The notes under the pieces were generated by a model. The model was not told the origin of the DNA. It ran no database searches and worked only from the letters and a program-made list of their open reading frames with translations. 64,000 nucleotides of DNA from Aeromicrobium tamlense (GTDB lineage: Bacteria; Actinomycetota; Actinomycetes; Propionibacteriales; Nocardioidaceae): positions 992,001-1,056,000 of the forward strand of contig NZ_JACBZN010000001.1 in NCBI RefSeq assembly GCF_013408555.1, in the 5' to 3' direction. Made by a program: the position numbers and the translations under genes. Below, one piece after another: positions 33,715 through 42,731 of this stretch (position 1 is the first letter of the stretch; the number at the start of each line of letters is the position of its first letter).

Positions 33715-34875
33715 TCAGCCGTTGCGGAAGCTGCGCCGCACCTCGCGGGCGCCGCGCTCGTCGAGCTCGCGCAGCTCGCGGGCGATGTCGGCGCTGGCCT
33801 TGCGGGCGTGGTTCAGGTCCTCGCGCACCTCCTGCAGGTGCTCCTTCCAGGTGCGCTCGAAGCCGTTCATGCTGCCGATCCGCTCGTCCTCGGGGGTGAG
33901 GCGGCCCTCGCGGATCGCGAGGCGGATCTCCTGCAGGCGCTCGGCGGCCGTGTCGAGGGCGCGCGCGCAGTCCTGCAGCTCCTCGCCGACGGAGGCGATG
34001 TCGTCGGGGCGCGACAGCCGTGTGGGATCGGGCGTGGACTGGTCGTCCCCGGACTTCACCGGCCCGGCGATCGCCTGCCGCTGCCGGGGGAGCTGCTCGA
34101 CGAGCTGGTTGTCGAGGCGGTTCACCCCGCGCAGCGCCTCGACGAGCTCGTCGAAGATCGCCTGCACGGTCTGGCGGTAGCGCTCGGCGATCTGGTCGGC
34201 CTTGCCGTCGAGCATGATCGCGACGGACCCGTGCCGGTCGGTGAACTCGAGGCCGGCGAGGCGCCGCAGCGGGCCCTCGACCTGGTTCAGGACCTGCTGG
34301 TCCGCCATCTTGATCAGGTCGCTCGCCTCGGTGGGCGGCTCGGGCTCGCGGCGTTCGTGGTCGCGATCGGCGCCGCCGCCACCGCCGCCGCCGCCCTTGC
34401 GGTCCCTCTCGGCCCGCTCGCGCTCGCGACGCTCGGCCCGCTCGCGCTCGCGATGCTCGGCCCGCTCGCGCTCGGCCTCGCGGTGCTCGCGGGCAGCCTG
34501 CTCGTTGAGGTCGCCCACCTGGTCGCGCAGGTCCTGGCGGGCCTGACGCCAGCGGCGACGGGTCTCGTCGAGGGTGCCCAGGGCGTCGGTCATGCGATCG
34601 GCCTGGCGACGGATCAGCTCGACGAGATCGGAGAGCTGATCGGCGTCGGCCTCCAGGACCTGGCCGAGCGTGCCGGCGACGCGCGACATCGCGCGGACGG
34701 TGGGTCCGCGCGTCTCCTGCGGCGCGTCGGCCTCGCGCAGGCGCTTGCCGACGTCGGTCAGCTCGGCCACGAGGTCCTGGAGCTTCTCGGCACCGTGACG
34801 CAGACGATCCGGATCGCCCGGGACGTCGAGTGCGTCGGGATGGAAACGGATGACCTGCTGCAGGTCGACAGCCAT
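33715..34875 (-). CDS. Helical coiled-coil protein with a charged repeat, function unknown
   Basis: I do not recognise a named family. The 386-residue product has a helical N-terminal region (residues 15-125) reminiscent of WXG100-like or type VII substrate helices but without a clear WXG, then a highly charged Arg/Glu repeat (RERERAER-type, about residues 138-158) built on a 24-bp DNA repeat, a poly-Gly hinge, and a second helical region rich in leucine heptads. No signal peptide or membrane span. ATG follows GGGGGG with a TAGAAA-like box further up. Divergent from the DrrAB-like exporter. Confidence 0.8.
   Translation of the reverse strand: MAVDLQQVIRFHPDALDVPGDPDRLRHGAEKLQDLVAELTDVGKRLREADAPQETRGPTVRAMSRVAGTLGQVLEADADQLSDLVELIRRQADRMTDALGTLDETRRRWRQARQDLRDQVGDLNEQAAREHREAERERAEHRERERAERRERERAERDRKGGGGGGGGADRDHERREPEPPTEASDLIKMADQQVLNQVEGPLRRLAGLEFTDRHGSVAIMLDGKADQIAERYRQTVQAIFDELVEALRGVNRLDNQLVEQLPRQRQAIAGPVKSGDDQSTPDPTRLSRPDDIASVGEELQDCARALDTAAERLQEIRLAIREGRLTPEDERIGSMNGFERTWKEHLQEVREDLNHARKASADIARELRELDERGAREVRRSFRNG
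34408..34479. repeat. 24-bp tandem repeat within the coiled-coil gene
   Basis: The unit CTCGGCCCGCTCGCGCTCGC plus GAYG occurs at 34408-34431 and 34432-34455 with one base different, and a diverging third copy begins at 34456. On the coding (minus) strand each unit encodes eight residues of the ERERAERR/ERERAEHR type. Likely to vary in copy number. Confidence 0.8.
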
Positions 34876-34982
34876 GATGAACCCCCCGAGTTCGAGTCAG
34901 TGCTGGGCAATTTCTACCACTGACGGAACGAGTCGGCAGCCAAGGGCTGATTTCTGTCGGGTGTGTGGCCCATGATCGAGGG

Positions 34983-35951
34983 ATGAGCGACATGATCCGC
35001 GCGACCGGACTGGTCAAGCGCTATGGCGACGTCGAGGCCCTCGCCGGGCTCGACCTGGCGGTGCCCGAGGGCACCGTCCTGGGACTGCTCGGGCCCAACG
35101 GTGCGGGCAAGACCACGGCGGTCCGCATCCTCACCACCCTGCTCACGCCCGACGAGGGCCAGGCCACGGTGGCCGGGGTCGACGTCCGGGCCGATCCCGA
35201 CGGCGTGCGCCGGCGCATCGGCCTGTCCGGGCAGTACGCGGCGGTCGACGAGTACCTGACGGGCTACGAGAACCTCGAGATGGTCGGGCGGCTGTACGGG
35301 ATGAAGGCCAAGGACGCCGGCGCGCGCGCCCGCGACCTGCTCGCCCGGTTCGGCCTGTCCGACGCGGCCGACCGGCCCTCGAAGACCTACTCCGGCGGCA
35401 TGCGTCGCCGGCTCGACCTCGCGGGCGCTCTGGTCGCCGAGCCGCCGGTGATCGTGCTGGACGAGCCCACCACGGGCCTCGACCCGCGCAGCCGCCAGCA
35501 GATGTGGGAGGTCATCTCCGACCTCGTCTCCTCCGGCGCGACGGTGCTGCTCACGACGCAGTACCTCGAGGAGGCCGACCTGCTGGCCGACAACATCATC
35601 GTGATCGACCGCGGGCGGTCGATCGCCGAGGGCACGGCCGACCAGCTGAAGTCCCAGGTCGGCGGCGAGCGGATCGAGGTCGTGGTGGACGACCCGGCCC
35701 ACGCGTCGCGCGTCCGCGACTTCCTCGCCGAGGTCGCCAAGGGCGAGGTCACGGTGCGCGAGCGCTCCGTGGCCGCCGCGGTCAGCGGCTCTGGCGCCGA
35801 CGACCTCATGCAGGTCCTGGGCAACATCCGCGGGGCGGGCATCGACGTGCTCGACATCGGCCTGCGGCGTCCCACCCTCGACGACGTGTTCCTGTCCTTG
35901 ACCGGCCACGAGGCCGAGGACGCCACCACCGATCAGGAGGTCACGCGATGA
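34983..35951 (+). CDS. DrrA-like ABC transporter ATP-binding protein
   Basis: ATPase subunit of an ABC-2 type exporter. The 322-residue protein has Walker A GPNGAGKTT (residues 37-45), the signature YSGGMRRRL starting at Tyr136, Walker B VIVLDEPTTGLD with Asp160-Glu161, and the H-loop replaced by Gln in LLTTQYLEEA, as is usual in the DrrA subfamily. C-terminal DUF4162-like extension. DrrA relatives export anthracyclines and lipids; substrate here unknown. ATG with CATGAT 6 nt upstream; overlaps the permease gene by 4 bp. Confidence 0.92.
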   Translation: MSDMIRATGLVKRYGDVEALAGLDLAVPEGTVLGLLGPNGAGKTTAVRILTTLLTPDEGQATVAGVDVRADPDGVRRRIGLSGQYAAVDEYLTGYENLEMVGRLYGMKAKDAGARARDLLARFGLSDAADRPSKTYSGGMRRRLDLAGALVAEPPVIVLDEPTTGLDPRSRQQMWEVISDLVSSGATVLLTTQYLEEADLLADNIIVIDRGRSIAEGTADQLKSQVGGERIEVVVDDPAHASRVRDFLAEVAKGEVTVRERSVAAAVSGSGADDLMQVLGNIRGAGIDVLDIGLRRPTLDDVFLSLTGHEAEDATTDQEVTR

Positions 35952-36772
35952 CCACCCTCACCCAGCGCAGCGGTCCGCTCCGCGTGCTCAGCGACGGCTG
36001 GGTCTGCGCCAAGCGCAACCTCATCAAGATCAAGCGCGTCCCCGAGATCATGGTCTTCGTCCTGATCTCGCCCATCATGTTCGTCCTGCTGTTCGCGTAC
36101 GTGTTCGGCGGCGCGATCGACGCCGGTCCGGGCCTGGACTACAAGGAGTTCCTGATCGGCGGCATCTTCGCGCAGACCGTGGTGTTCGGCGCCACGTTCT
36201 CCGGCGCGGCGATGGCCGAGGACATGCAGAAGGGCTTCATCGACCGGTTCCGGTCACTGCCGATGTCCCGCTCGGCGGTGCTCGTGGGGCGCACGGGCGC
36301 GGACGTCGTCTACAACGTGCTCTCGCTGATCATCATGGCGCTGACGGGCCTGCTCGTCGGCTGGCGCGCGCACAACGGCATCCCGAAGATGCTCGGCGCC
36401 TTCGCGCTGCTGCTCGTGTTCGCCTACGCGATCAGCTGGATCATGGCGTGGATCGGCCTCATCGTGCCCAGCGTCGACGTGATCAACAACGCGTCGTTCA
36501 TCGTGATCATGCCGCTGACGTTCGTCTCCAACGCGTTCGTGCCCACCGAGTCGTTCCCCGACTTCCTCAAGCCGTTCGTCGAGTGGAACCCGGTCTCGGC
36601 CGTCACCCAGGCGGTGCGCGAGCTGTTCGGCAACGTCCCGGACGGCGTGCCCGTGCCCGACGCCTGGAGCCTGCAGCACCCCGTGATCTACACGCTCCTG
36701 TGGACCGTGCTGATCGTCGCGGTGTTCGTGCCTCTGTCGGTCCGCGCCTACCAGCGCGCCGCGAGCAAGTAG
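35948..36772 (+). CDS. DrrB-like ABC-2 type transporter permease
   Basis: Membrane partner of the preceding ATPase. The 274-residue protein has six membrane segments, FGGAIDAGPGLDYKEFLIGGIF after the first span, the EDMQKGFIDRFRSLPMSRSAVL coupling motif typical of ABC-2 permeases, and FVEWNPVSAVTQAVRELFG before the last span. Start ATG overlaps the ATPase stop (ATGA). Followed by a 165-bp gap with an inverted repeat and the dnaE promoter. Confidence 0.92.
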   Translation: MTTLTQRSGPLRVLSDGWVCAKRNLIKIKRVPEIMVFVLISPIMFVLLFAYVFGGAIDAGPGLDYKEFLIGGIFAQTVVFGATFSGAAMAEDMQKGFIDRFRSLPMSRSAVLVGRTGADVVYNVLSLIIMALTGLLVGWRAHNGIPKMLGAFALLLVFAYAISWIMAWIGLIVPSVDVINNASFIVIMPLTFVSNAFVPTESFPDFLKPFVEWNPVSAVTQAVRELFGNVPDGVPVPDAWSLQHPVIYTLLWTVLIVAVFVPLSVRAYQRAASK

Positions 36773-36778
36773 CGCACC

Positions 36779-36850
36779 GGGGGAGGACTCCCGCGCGGGC
36801 GTGCCCTACCGACTCCGGTCGGGCGCTCACGTAGGCTGGAGTCCTTCCCC
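36779..36850. promoter_or_regulatory. Inverted repeat enclosing the dnaE promoter
   Basis: GGGGGAGGACTCC (36779-36791) matches the inverse of GGAGTCCTTCCCC (36838-36850) at 12 of 13 positions. Between them lie the -10 candidate TAGGCT (36832-36837) and a smaller stem CCGAC/GTCGG. The leader from there to the dnaE ATG is about 95 nt and ends with GCGGAGGCC. The long stem may end drrAB transcription; its overlap with the promoter is unusual. Confidence 0.5.
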
Positions 36851-36937
36851 GATCCCCGGCCGCCGACCCTGTCTGCGGCTTCGACCACTGTCCCCGGATC
36901 CGGGACCAGAACGACGTAGCGGAGGCCGACGGCGACC

Positions 36938-39900
36938 ATGGCGAGTGACTCGAGCTTCGTGCACCTGCACGTCCACACGGAGTACTCGATGCTCGACGGA
37001 CACTCGTTGCTGGACGGGCTGTTCGAGCGCACGGCGCAGCAGGAGATGCCGGCCATCGCGATGACCGACCACGGCAACGTGCACGGCGCCTACGACTTCT
37101 GGAACACCGCTCGCAAGCACGGCGTCAAGCCGATCATCGGCCTCGAGGCCTACCTCACGCCGGGCACGCACCGCAGCGAGAAGAAGCGCGTCCGCTGGGG
37201 CCGTGGCAACGCGGCCGAGGAGGGCGGCGACGACGTCGCCGGCGGTGGCGCGTACACCCACATGACGATGTGGGCCTCGTCCACCGAGGGCATGCACAAC
37301 CTCTTCCGGCTGTCGTCCCTGTCCAGCCTCGAGGGCTACTACTACAAGCCGCGCGCCGACCGCGAGCTGCTCGAGCGCTACTCCACCGGACTCATCGCCA
37401 CCACGGGCTGCCCGTCGGGCGCCGTCCAGACCCGGCTGCGGCTGGGCCAGTACGAGGAGGCCCGCCGCGAGGCCGCCGAGCTGCAGGAGATCTTCGGAAA
37501 GGAGAACCTCTTCCTCGAGCTGATGGACCACGACATCTCGGTCGAGCGCCGGGTCCGCGAGGACCTGCTGCGCCTCGGCCGCGAGCTCGGCATCCCGCCC
37601 GTGGCCACGAACGACTCGCACTACACGCACCCGCAGGACGCGGCCGCGCACGACGCGCTCATCTGCGTCGCGTCGGGCAAGCGCATCAGCGACGAGAAGC
37701 GCCTGCGCTTCGACGGCGGTGGCTACTACATCAAGTCCGCGGCCGAGATGCGGTCCCTGTGGGAGGACAAGCACGGGATGAAGGAGGCGTGCGACAACAC
37801 GCTGCTCATCGCCGAGCGCTGCGACGTCGAGTTCACCGAGTCCACGGGCGGCTACATGGCCCGCGCCGACGTCCCCGACGGCGAGACCGAGGAGTCCTGG
37901 TTCCGCCAGGAGGTCTGGCGCGGCATCGAGGCCCGCTACGGGAAGGACTTCGGCGACGACGTCCGCGCCCGTACCGAGATGGAGCTCGCGGTCATCGCCC
38001 AGAAGGGGTACTGCGGCTACTACCTCGTGGTCGCCGACTTCATCAACTGGTCGAAGGACAACGGCATCCGCGTCGGACCCGGCCGTGGCTCGGGCGCCGG
38101 CTCGATCGCCGCCTACGCGCTGCGGATCACCGACCTGTGCCCGCTGCAGAACGGCCTGATCTTCGAGCGCTTCCTCAACCCCGAGCGCCCCTCGATGCCC
38201 GACTTCGACATCGACTTCGACGAGCGTCGTCGCGGCGAGGTCATCCAGTACGTCACGCGCAAGTACGGCACCGACAAGGTCGCCCAGATCGCCACGTTCG
38301 GCCGGCTCAAGTCCAAGGCCGCGGTCAAGGACGCCAGCCGCATCCTGGACTACCCGTTCGCGATGGGCGACAAGATCACCAAGGCGATGCCCGCCGACGT
38401 GATGGGCAAGGGCGTCAAGCTCGGCGACATCTTCGACGAGTCGCACAGCCGCTACAACGACGGCAAGGACTTCCGCGACCTGCATGCGCAGGACCCCGAC
38501 GTCCGCAAGGTCTACGACATCGCGCTCGGCCTCGAGGGCCAGATCCGCAACTGGGGCGTGCACGCCGCCGGCGTCATCATGAGCAGCGACCCGCTGCTGG
38601 ACATCGTGCCGATCATGAAGCGCGAGGCCGACGGCTCGGTCATCACCCAGTTCGACTACCCGATGTGCGAGTCGCTCGGCCTGGTCAAGATGGACTTCCT
38701 GGGCCTGCGCAACCTCACGGTCCTCAACGACGCCATCGAGAACATCAAGGCCAATCGCGACGTCGACCTCGTGCTGGAGGACCTGGGCTTCGACGACCCC
38801 GAGGCCTACGCGCTGCTGTGCCGCGGCGACACCCTCGGCGTCTTCCAGCTCGACTCGCCGCCGATCCGCCAGCTGCTCAAGCAGATGCAGCCGGACAACT
38901 TCGAGGACATCAGCGCCGTCATCGCGCTGTACCGCCCCGGACCGATGGGCGCGGACAGCCACACGAACTATGCGAAGCGCAAGAACGGTCGCCAGGAGAT
39001 CGACTACATCCATCCTGAGCTGACCGAGGCGCTGAAGCCGATCCTGGGCACCACCTACGGGCTGATCGTGTACCAGGAGCAGGTCATGGAGATCGCCCAG
39101 GTGCTGGCCGGGTACTCGCTCGGACAGGCCGACAACCTGCGTCGCGCGATGGGCAAGAAGAAGCGCGAGGTCCTGCAGCAGGAGTTCGTGGGCTTCGAGG
39201 CCGGCATGATCGAGCGCGGGTTCTCCAAGGCCGCGGTCAAGACGCTGTGGGAGATCCTCGTCCCGTTCGCCGACTACGCCTTCAACAAGGCGCACTCGGC
39301 CTCGTACGGCGTCATCAGCTACTGGACCGCCTATCTCAAGGCGCGCTACCCCGCCGAGTACATGGCGGCCCTGCTCACCAGCGTCAAGGACGACAAGGAC
39401 AAGTCCGCGCTCTACCTGGCCGAGTGCCGGCGCCTGGGCATCAAGGTGCTGCCGCCCGACGTCAACGACTCGGTCGCGAACTTCGCCTCGGTCGGGCCCG
39501 ACATCCGCTTCGGCCTCACCGCCGTGCGCAACGTCGGCGCCAACGTCGTGGCCGGCATCATCGAGGCCCGCGAGACCAAGGGCGCGTTCACGGACTTCGC
39601 CGACTTCCTCGACAAGGTCCCCACGCAGGTGTGCAACAAGCGCGTGCTCGACTCGCTCATCAAGGCGGGTGCGTTCGACTCCCTCGGCCACGGCCGGCGG
39701 GCGCTCGCGTCGATCGCCGAGGAGGCCGTCGACCAGTACATCGACATCAAGCGCAACGCCGCGATCGGCCAGGACTCGCTGTTCGGCGCGTTCGAGGAGG
39801 AGTTCGACGGACTCGGCATCACGGTCCCCGACATCGCCGACTGGGACAAGACGCAGAAGCTCGCCTTCGAGCGCGACATGCTCGGCCTCTACGTGTCCGA

Positions 39901-40477
39901 CCACCCGCTCGGCGGGCTCGAGCACGTGCTGGCCGCCAACTCCGACTCCTCGATCGGCACCCTGCTCGACGGCGACCGTCCCGACGGCGACGTCCTCAAG
40001 CTGTGCGGCCTGGTCACCAACGTGCAGCGCCGCATGAGCAAGAAGGGCGACACCTGGGCCACGATCACGCTCGAGGACCTCGAGGGCTCGGTCGACATCG
40101 CCGTGTTCCCGGCCGCCTACAACCTCGCGTCGTCGGTGCTCACGCAGGACTCGCTCGTGGTGGCCAAGGTCCGCGTGCGGCGCAACGACGAGGGCATGGA
40201 CCTGTCGGCCAACGAGGTCACCCGGCCCGCGATCGGCGAGGGCCGCACCGACCAGCCGCTCGTCGTCAGCCTGGCGGCGTCGCGCTGCACGATCGACACG
40301 ATCAACGCGTTCAAGCAGGTGCTGGGCTCGCACCCGGGCGTCACCGAGGTGCACCTGCGGCTCACGGGCCAGGGCAAGACCACCACGATGCGCCTCGACA
40401 AGGGCCTGCGCGTCTCCACGACGTCGTCGCTGTTCGCCGACCTCAAGGAGCTGCTCGGCCCGGGGTGCCTCGCATGA
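36938..40477 (+). CDS. dnaE: DNA polymerase III alpha subunit, PHP-exonuclease type
   Basis: Main replicative polymerase. The 1179-residue protein opens with the PHP domain, HLHVHTEYSMLDG (His11, His13, Asp20), TDHGNVHG, GLEAYLTPG, a Cys in TTGCPSG and NDSHYTH, so metal ligands needed for built-in 3'-5' proofreading appear intact. The polymerase core has GPGRGSGAGS and the catalytic PDFDIDFDERRRGEV; then the beta-clamp and OB-fold regions. No intein interrupts it. Corresponds to DnaE1. Stop overlaps the next gene by 4 bp (ATGA). Confidence 0.96.
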   Translation: MASDSSFVHLHVHTEYSMLDGHSLLDGLFERTAQQEMPAIAMTDHGNVHGAYDFWNTARKHGVKPIIGLEAYLTPGTHRSEKKRVRWGRGNAAEEGGDDVAGGGAYTHMTMWASSTEGMHNLFRLSSLSSLEGYYYKPRADRELLERYSTGLIATTGCPSGAVQTRLRLGQYEEARREAAELQEIFGKENLFLELMDHDISVERRVREDLLRLGRELGIPPVATNDSHYTHPQDAAAHDALICVASGKRISDEKRLRFDGGGYYIKSAAEMRSLWEDKHGMKEACDNTLLIAERCDVEFTESTGGYMARADVPDGETEESWFRQEVWRGIEARYGKDFGDDVRARTEMELAVIAQKGYCGYYLVVADFINWSKDNGIRVGPGRGSGAGSIAAYALRITDLCPLQNGLIFERFLNPERPSMPDFDIDFDERRRGEVIQYVTRKYGTDKVAQIATFGRLKSKAAVKDASRILDYPFAMGDKITKAMPADVMGKGVKLGDIFDESHSRYNDGKDFRDLHAQDPDVRKVYDIALGLEGQIRNWGVHAAGVIMSSDPLLDIVPIMKREADGSVITQFDYPMCESLGLVKMDFLGLRNLTVLNDAIENIKANRDVDLVLEDLGFDDPEAYALLCRGDTLGVFQLDSPPIRQLLKQMQPDNFEDISAVIALYRPGPMGADSHTNYAKRKNGRQEIDYIHPELTEALKPILGTTYGLIVYQEQVMEIAQVLAGYSLGQADNLRRAMGKKKREVLQQEFVGFEAGMIERGFSKAAVKTLWEILVPFADYAFNKAHSASYGVISYWTAYLKARYPAEYMAALLTSVKDDKDKSALYLAECRRLGIKVLPPDVNDSVANFASVGPDIRFGLTAVRNVGANVVAGIIEARETKGAFTDFADFLDKVPTQVCNKRVLDSLIKAGAFDSLGHGRRALASIAEEAVDQYIDIKRNAAIGQDSLFGAFEEEFDGLGITVPDIADWDKTQKLAFERDMLGLYVSDHPLGGLEHVLAANSDSSIGTLLDGDRPDGDVLKLCGLVTNVQRRMSKKGDTWATITLEDLEGSVDIAVFPAAYNLASSVLTQDSLVVAKVRVRRNDEGMDLSANEVTRPAIGEGRTDQPLVVSLAASRCTIDTINAFKQVLGSHPGVTEVHLRLTGQGKTTTMRLDKGLRVSTTSSLFADLKELLGPGCLA

Positions 40478-40983
40478 CCCGCACCACCAAGGTGCTGCTG
40501 GCCGTCGTCGCCTCGGGAGCTCCCGCGGCGTTCGCCTGGTGGGCGTTCGCGCGGCCGTCGCAGTGGCTGGCCACCGAGCGCGGCCTCGTCCTCACCGAGG
40601 GCAACGCCGCCGGCACGTTCCAGGTCGTCGCGGTGTTCACGATCATCGGGATCGTGCTGGGCGTCGTGTCGGGCGTCGTGGTCCACCGCGTCACCCGGGC
40701 CGTCCGCTGGGAGATCGTGCTCGGCCTCACGGCGGCGTCCACCGCCGCCGCGCTGCTGTGCTGGCGCCTCGGCATCTGGCTCGGCCCCGGCCCGCTCGAG
40801 GACGTCACGGGTCTGAAGGCAGGGGAGCAGGTGTCCGCCCCGCTCGCGGTCGACGCCCTCGTCCCGTTCCTGGTGTGGCCGCTCGTCTCGGTGCTGAGCT
40901 ACACGCTCTCGCTCTACCTCAGCACCGACGGGACCGAGGACGACGAGGAGATCGACGACGTCAGCGCGCGATCCGAGCGGTGA
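40474..40983 (+). CDS. Small membrane protein coupled to dnaE
   Basis: Function not recognised. The 169-residue product has four likely membrane segments (about residues 6-24, 45-68, 80-100 and 120-145) and an acidic tail (TEDDEEIDDVSARSER). The ATG overlaps the dnaE TGA, so it is probably expressed with dnaE. Hydrophobic proteins of this size follow dnaE in other actinobacteria, but I cannot assign a role. The 3' end overlaps the convergent YbaK gene by 23 bp. Confidence 0.8.
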   Translation: MTRTTKVLLAVVASGAPAAFAWWAFARPSQWLATERGLVLTEGNAAGTFQVVAVFTIIGIVLGVVSGVVVHRVTRAVRWEIVLGLTAASTAAALLCWRLGIWLGPGPLEDVTGLKAGEQVSAPLAVDALVPFLVWPLVSVLSYTLSLYLSTDGTEDDEEIDDVSARSER

Positions 40984-41449
40984 CCGCCCGGGTGTGCGCC
41001 ACGAGGTCCTCGGGCGCCAGCTCGAGGTCGAGGCCGCGCCGGCCGCCCGAGACGAACACGGTCGGGTGCGTCAGCGCGCTGACGTCGACCACGGTGCGGT
41101 GCAGCTTGCGCTGGCCGAACGGGCTGATCCCGCCCAGGACGTAGCCGGTGGCCCGCTGGGCCGCCGCGGCGTCCGCCAGCTGGGCCCGCTTGCCGTTCAG
41201 CGCCGAGGCGGCGCGCTTGAGGTCGAGGCTTCCCGAGACCGGGACCACCGCGACCGCCAGGAGGCCGTCGACGTCGATCATCAGCGTCTTGAAGACCCGC
41301 GCGTGCTCGAGGCCGAGCGCGTCGGCCGCCTCGTGACCGTAGGACCGGGCGCGGGGGTCGTGCTCGTACGTGTGGGCGGTGACCTCGACGCCGGCACGGT
41401 GCAGTGCCGCAAGCGCGGGGGTCGCCTCGCCGACCTTCTTGTTGGCCAC
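40961..41449 (-). CDS. YbaK/EbsC-type Cys-tRNA(Pro) deacylase
   Basis: Hydrolyses mischarged Cys-tRNA(Pro) made by ProRS; single-domain trans-editing factor. The 162-residue product has the YbaK core: GVEVTAHTYEHDP, HARVFKTLMIDVDG with the active-site lysine, and GYVLGGISPFGQRKLHRTVVD. GTG 41449 is preferred over the upstream ATG (41500) because TAGCCT lies 7 nt before it and the extra residues do not match the family. Convergent with the membrane protein downstream of dnaE. Confidence 0.93.
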   Translation of the reverse strand: MANKKVGEATPALAALHRAGVEVTAHTYEHDPRARSYGHEAADALGLEHARVFKTLMIDVDGLLAVAVVPVSGSLDLKRAASALNGKRAQLADAAAAQRATGYVLGGISPFGQRKLHRTVVDVSALTHPTVFVSGGRRGLDLELAPEDLVAHTRAVTARIAR

Positions 41450-41519
41450 GAGCGAGAGGCTACCTCCGTCCGGGGTCAGATTTCCGGCGTTACGGACCAT
41501 TTCCTCGGCCGGCGAATCG

Positions 41520-42692
41520 TCAGGGGCGGTCGAGGGTGGCGCGCACTGCGAGGCCCAGCAGCAGGGCCCAGAACGCGGCGCCGACCGACAGCAGCGAGAT
41601 CCCCGAGGCGGCGAGCAGGAACGTCAGTCCCGCGCTCGTGCGGTGCCGAGGCTGCTCGAACGCGCCCTGCAGCGATCCGACGAGCGCGCCGATCAGCGCG
41701 AGTCCGGCGACCGCCTCGATGATTCCCGGGGGAGCGACCGCGGCCAGCGCGACGACGAGTCCCGCGGCCGCCGCGATGACGAGGTACCCCACGCCGGCCG
41801 ACACGGCGGCGACCCAGCGGCGCTCCCGGGGGCCGGCCTCGTCCCCGGCCGCGAGCGCGGCCGACAGCGCGGCGAGATTCATCGCGTGACCGCCGAACGG
41901 GGCGACGAGCGCGGTGCCGACGCCCGTCGCGACCACCGACGAGCGCCACGGCACGGAGAAGCCGAAGCTGCGCAGCACCGCTGCGCCGGGCAGGTTCTGC
42001 GAGGCCATCGTGACGATCGTCAGGGGCAGCGCGATGCCGACGATCGCGGGCCACGTCCACGTCGGGGTGGTCCACTCCAGCCGCGGGACCAGCGAGGCGG
42101 TGTCGAGCGACTGTCCGGAGCGGTTCGCGGCCACCGCGATCGCGCCGACGGCGACGAGCAGCGCCACCGGGACGGCCCAGCGCGGAGCCACGCGGCTCGT
42201 CACGAGCCACGCGAGGATCACCGGCAGGACGTACCCCGGCGAGTCCGCGAGGGCGAGGAACGGCGCGAGGCACAGCTGCAGCAGGATGCCGGCCAGCATC
42301 GCCTGGGCGATCTCGGTGGGGATCCGCGCCACGAGGTCGCCCAGCAGGGGGACCGCGCCGATCAGCGCGATGAGCACGCCCGTGACGACGAACGCGCCCA
42401 CGGCGGCGGGCCAGCCGCCCTCGACGGCGCCCGTGGAGACCAGCAGTGCGGCGCCCGGCGTGGACCACGCGAGGGTCACCGGCACGCGGTGCACGAGCGC
42501 GAGCCCGACGATGAGCAGGCCGAAGCCCACGGTCAGCGCGAGCAGGCCGCTGGCCGCCTGCGACGGCGACGCCCCGACGGCGCGCAGGCCCGCCAGCACG
42601 ACGGCGAACGACGACGTGAAGCCGACGAGGGCGGTGACGGCGCCGGCCGTGACGGGCTGCTGCCAGCGCACGGCGTCGGGGGAGCGGGACAC
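41520..42692 (-). CDS. BenE-family benzoate/H+ symporter-like transporter
   Basis: The 390-residue protein has 11-12 membrane segments, the [16 protein letters not shown] motif, [14 protein letters not shown] and the [17 protein letters not shown] signature of BenE transporters. Homologues import benzoate with protons, but many BenE-like proteins have unknown substrates and no benzoate catabolic genes are nearby. GTG start lies 6 nt after a minus-strand TAGCCT, so a leaderless message is likely. Divergent from hisD with 39 bp between start codons. Confidence 0.88.
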   Translation of the reverse strand: MSRSPDAVRWQQPVTAGAVTALVGFTSSFAVVLAGLRAVGASPSQAASGLLALTVGFGLLIVGLALVHRVPVTLAWSTPGAALLVSTGAVEGGWPAAVGAFVVTGVLIALIGAVPLLGDLVARIPTEIAQAMLAGILLQLCLAPFLALADSPGYVLPVILAWLVTSRVAPRWAVPVALLVAVGAIAVAANRSGQSLDTASLVPRLEWTTPTWTWPAIVGIALPLTIVTMASQNLPGAAVLRSFGFSVPWRSSVVATGVGTALVAPFGGHAMNLAALSAALAAGDEAGPRERRWVAAVSAGVGYLVIAAAAGLVVALAAVAPPGIIEAVAGLALIGALVGSLQGAFEQPRHRTSAGLTFLLAASGISLLSVGAAFWALLLGLAVRATLDRP

Positions 42693-42698
42693 GCTGCG

Positions 42699-42725
42699 AG
42701 GCTAGGCCATGGCGCGACCTAGACT
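42699..42725. promoter_or_regulatory. Back-to-back leaderless promoters for the BenE-like gene and hisD
   Basis: Minus-strand TAGCCT (42704-42699) precedes the BenE GTG by 6 nt; plus-strand TAGACT (42720-42725) precedes the hisD GTG by 6 nt. Only 15 bp separate the two hexamers, so the polymerases would compete and each -35 region lies within the opposite gene. Confidence 0.6.
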
Positions 42726-42731
42726 TCACAC

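Noticed and set aside
34408-34479. CRISPR-like array
   Set aside because: The units are head-to-tail without spacers and lie in frame inside a coding sequence, so they are a protein repeat.
34983-36772. An antibiotic-biosynthesis self-resistance locus because of the DrrAB-like exporter
   Set aside because: No biosynthetic genes are nearby and DrrAB-like exporters are common in actinobacteria with many substrates.
36938-40477. An intein in dnaE, as occurs in some bacteria
   Set aside because: The 1179-residue reading frame is continuous through all polymerase motifs with no inserted splicing blocks.
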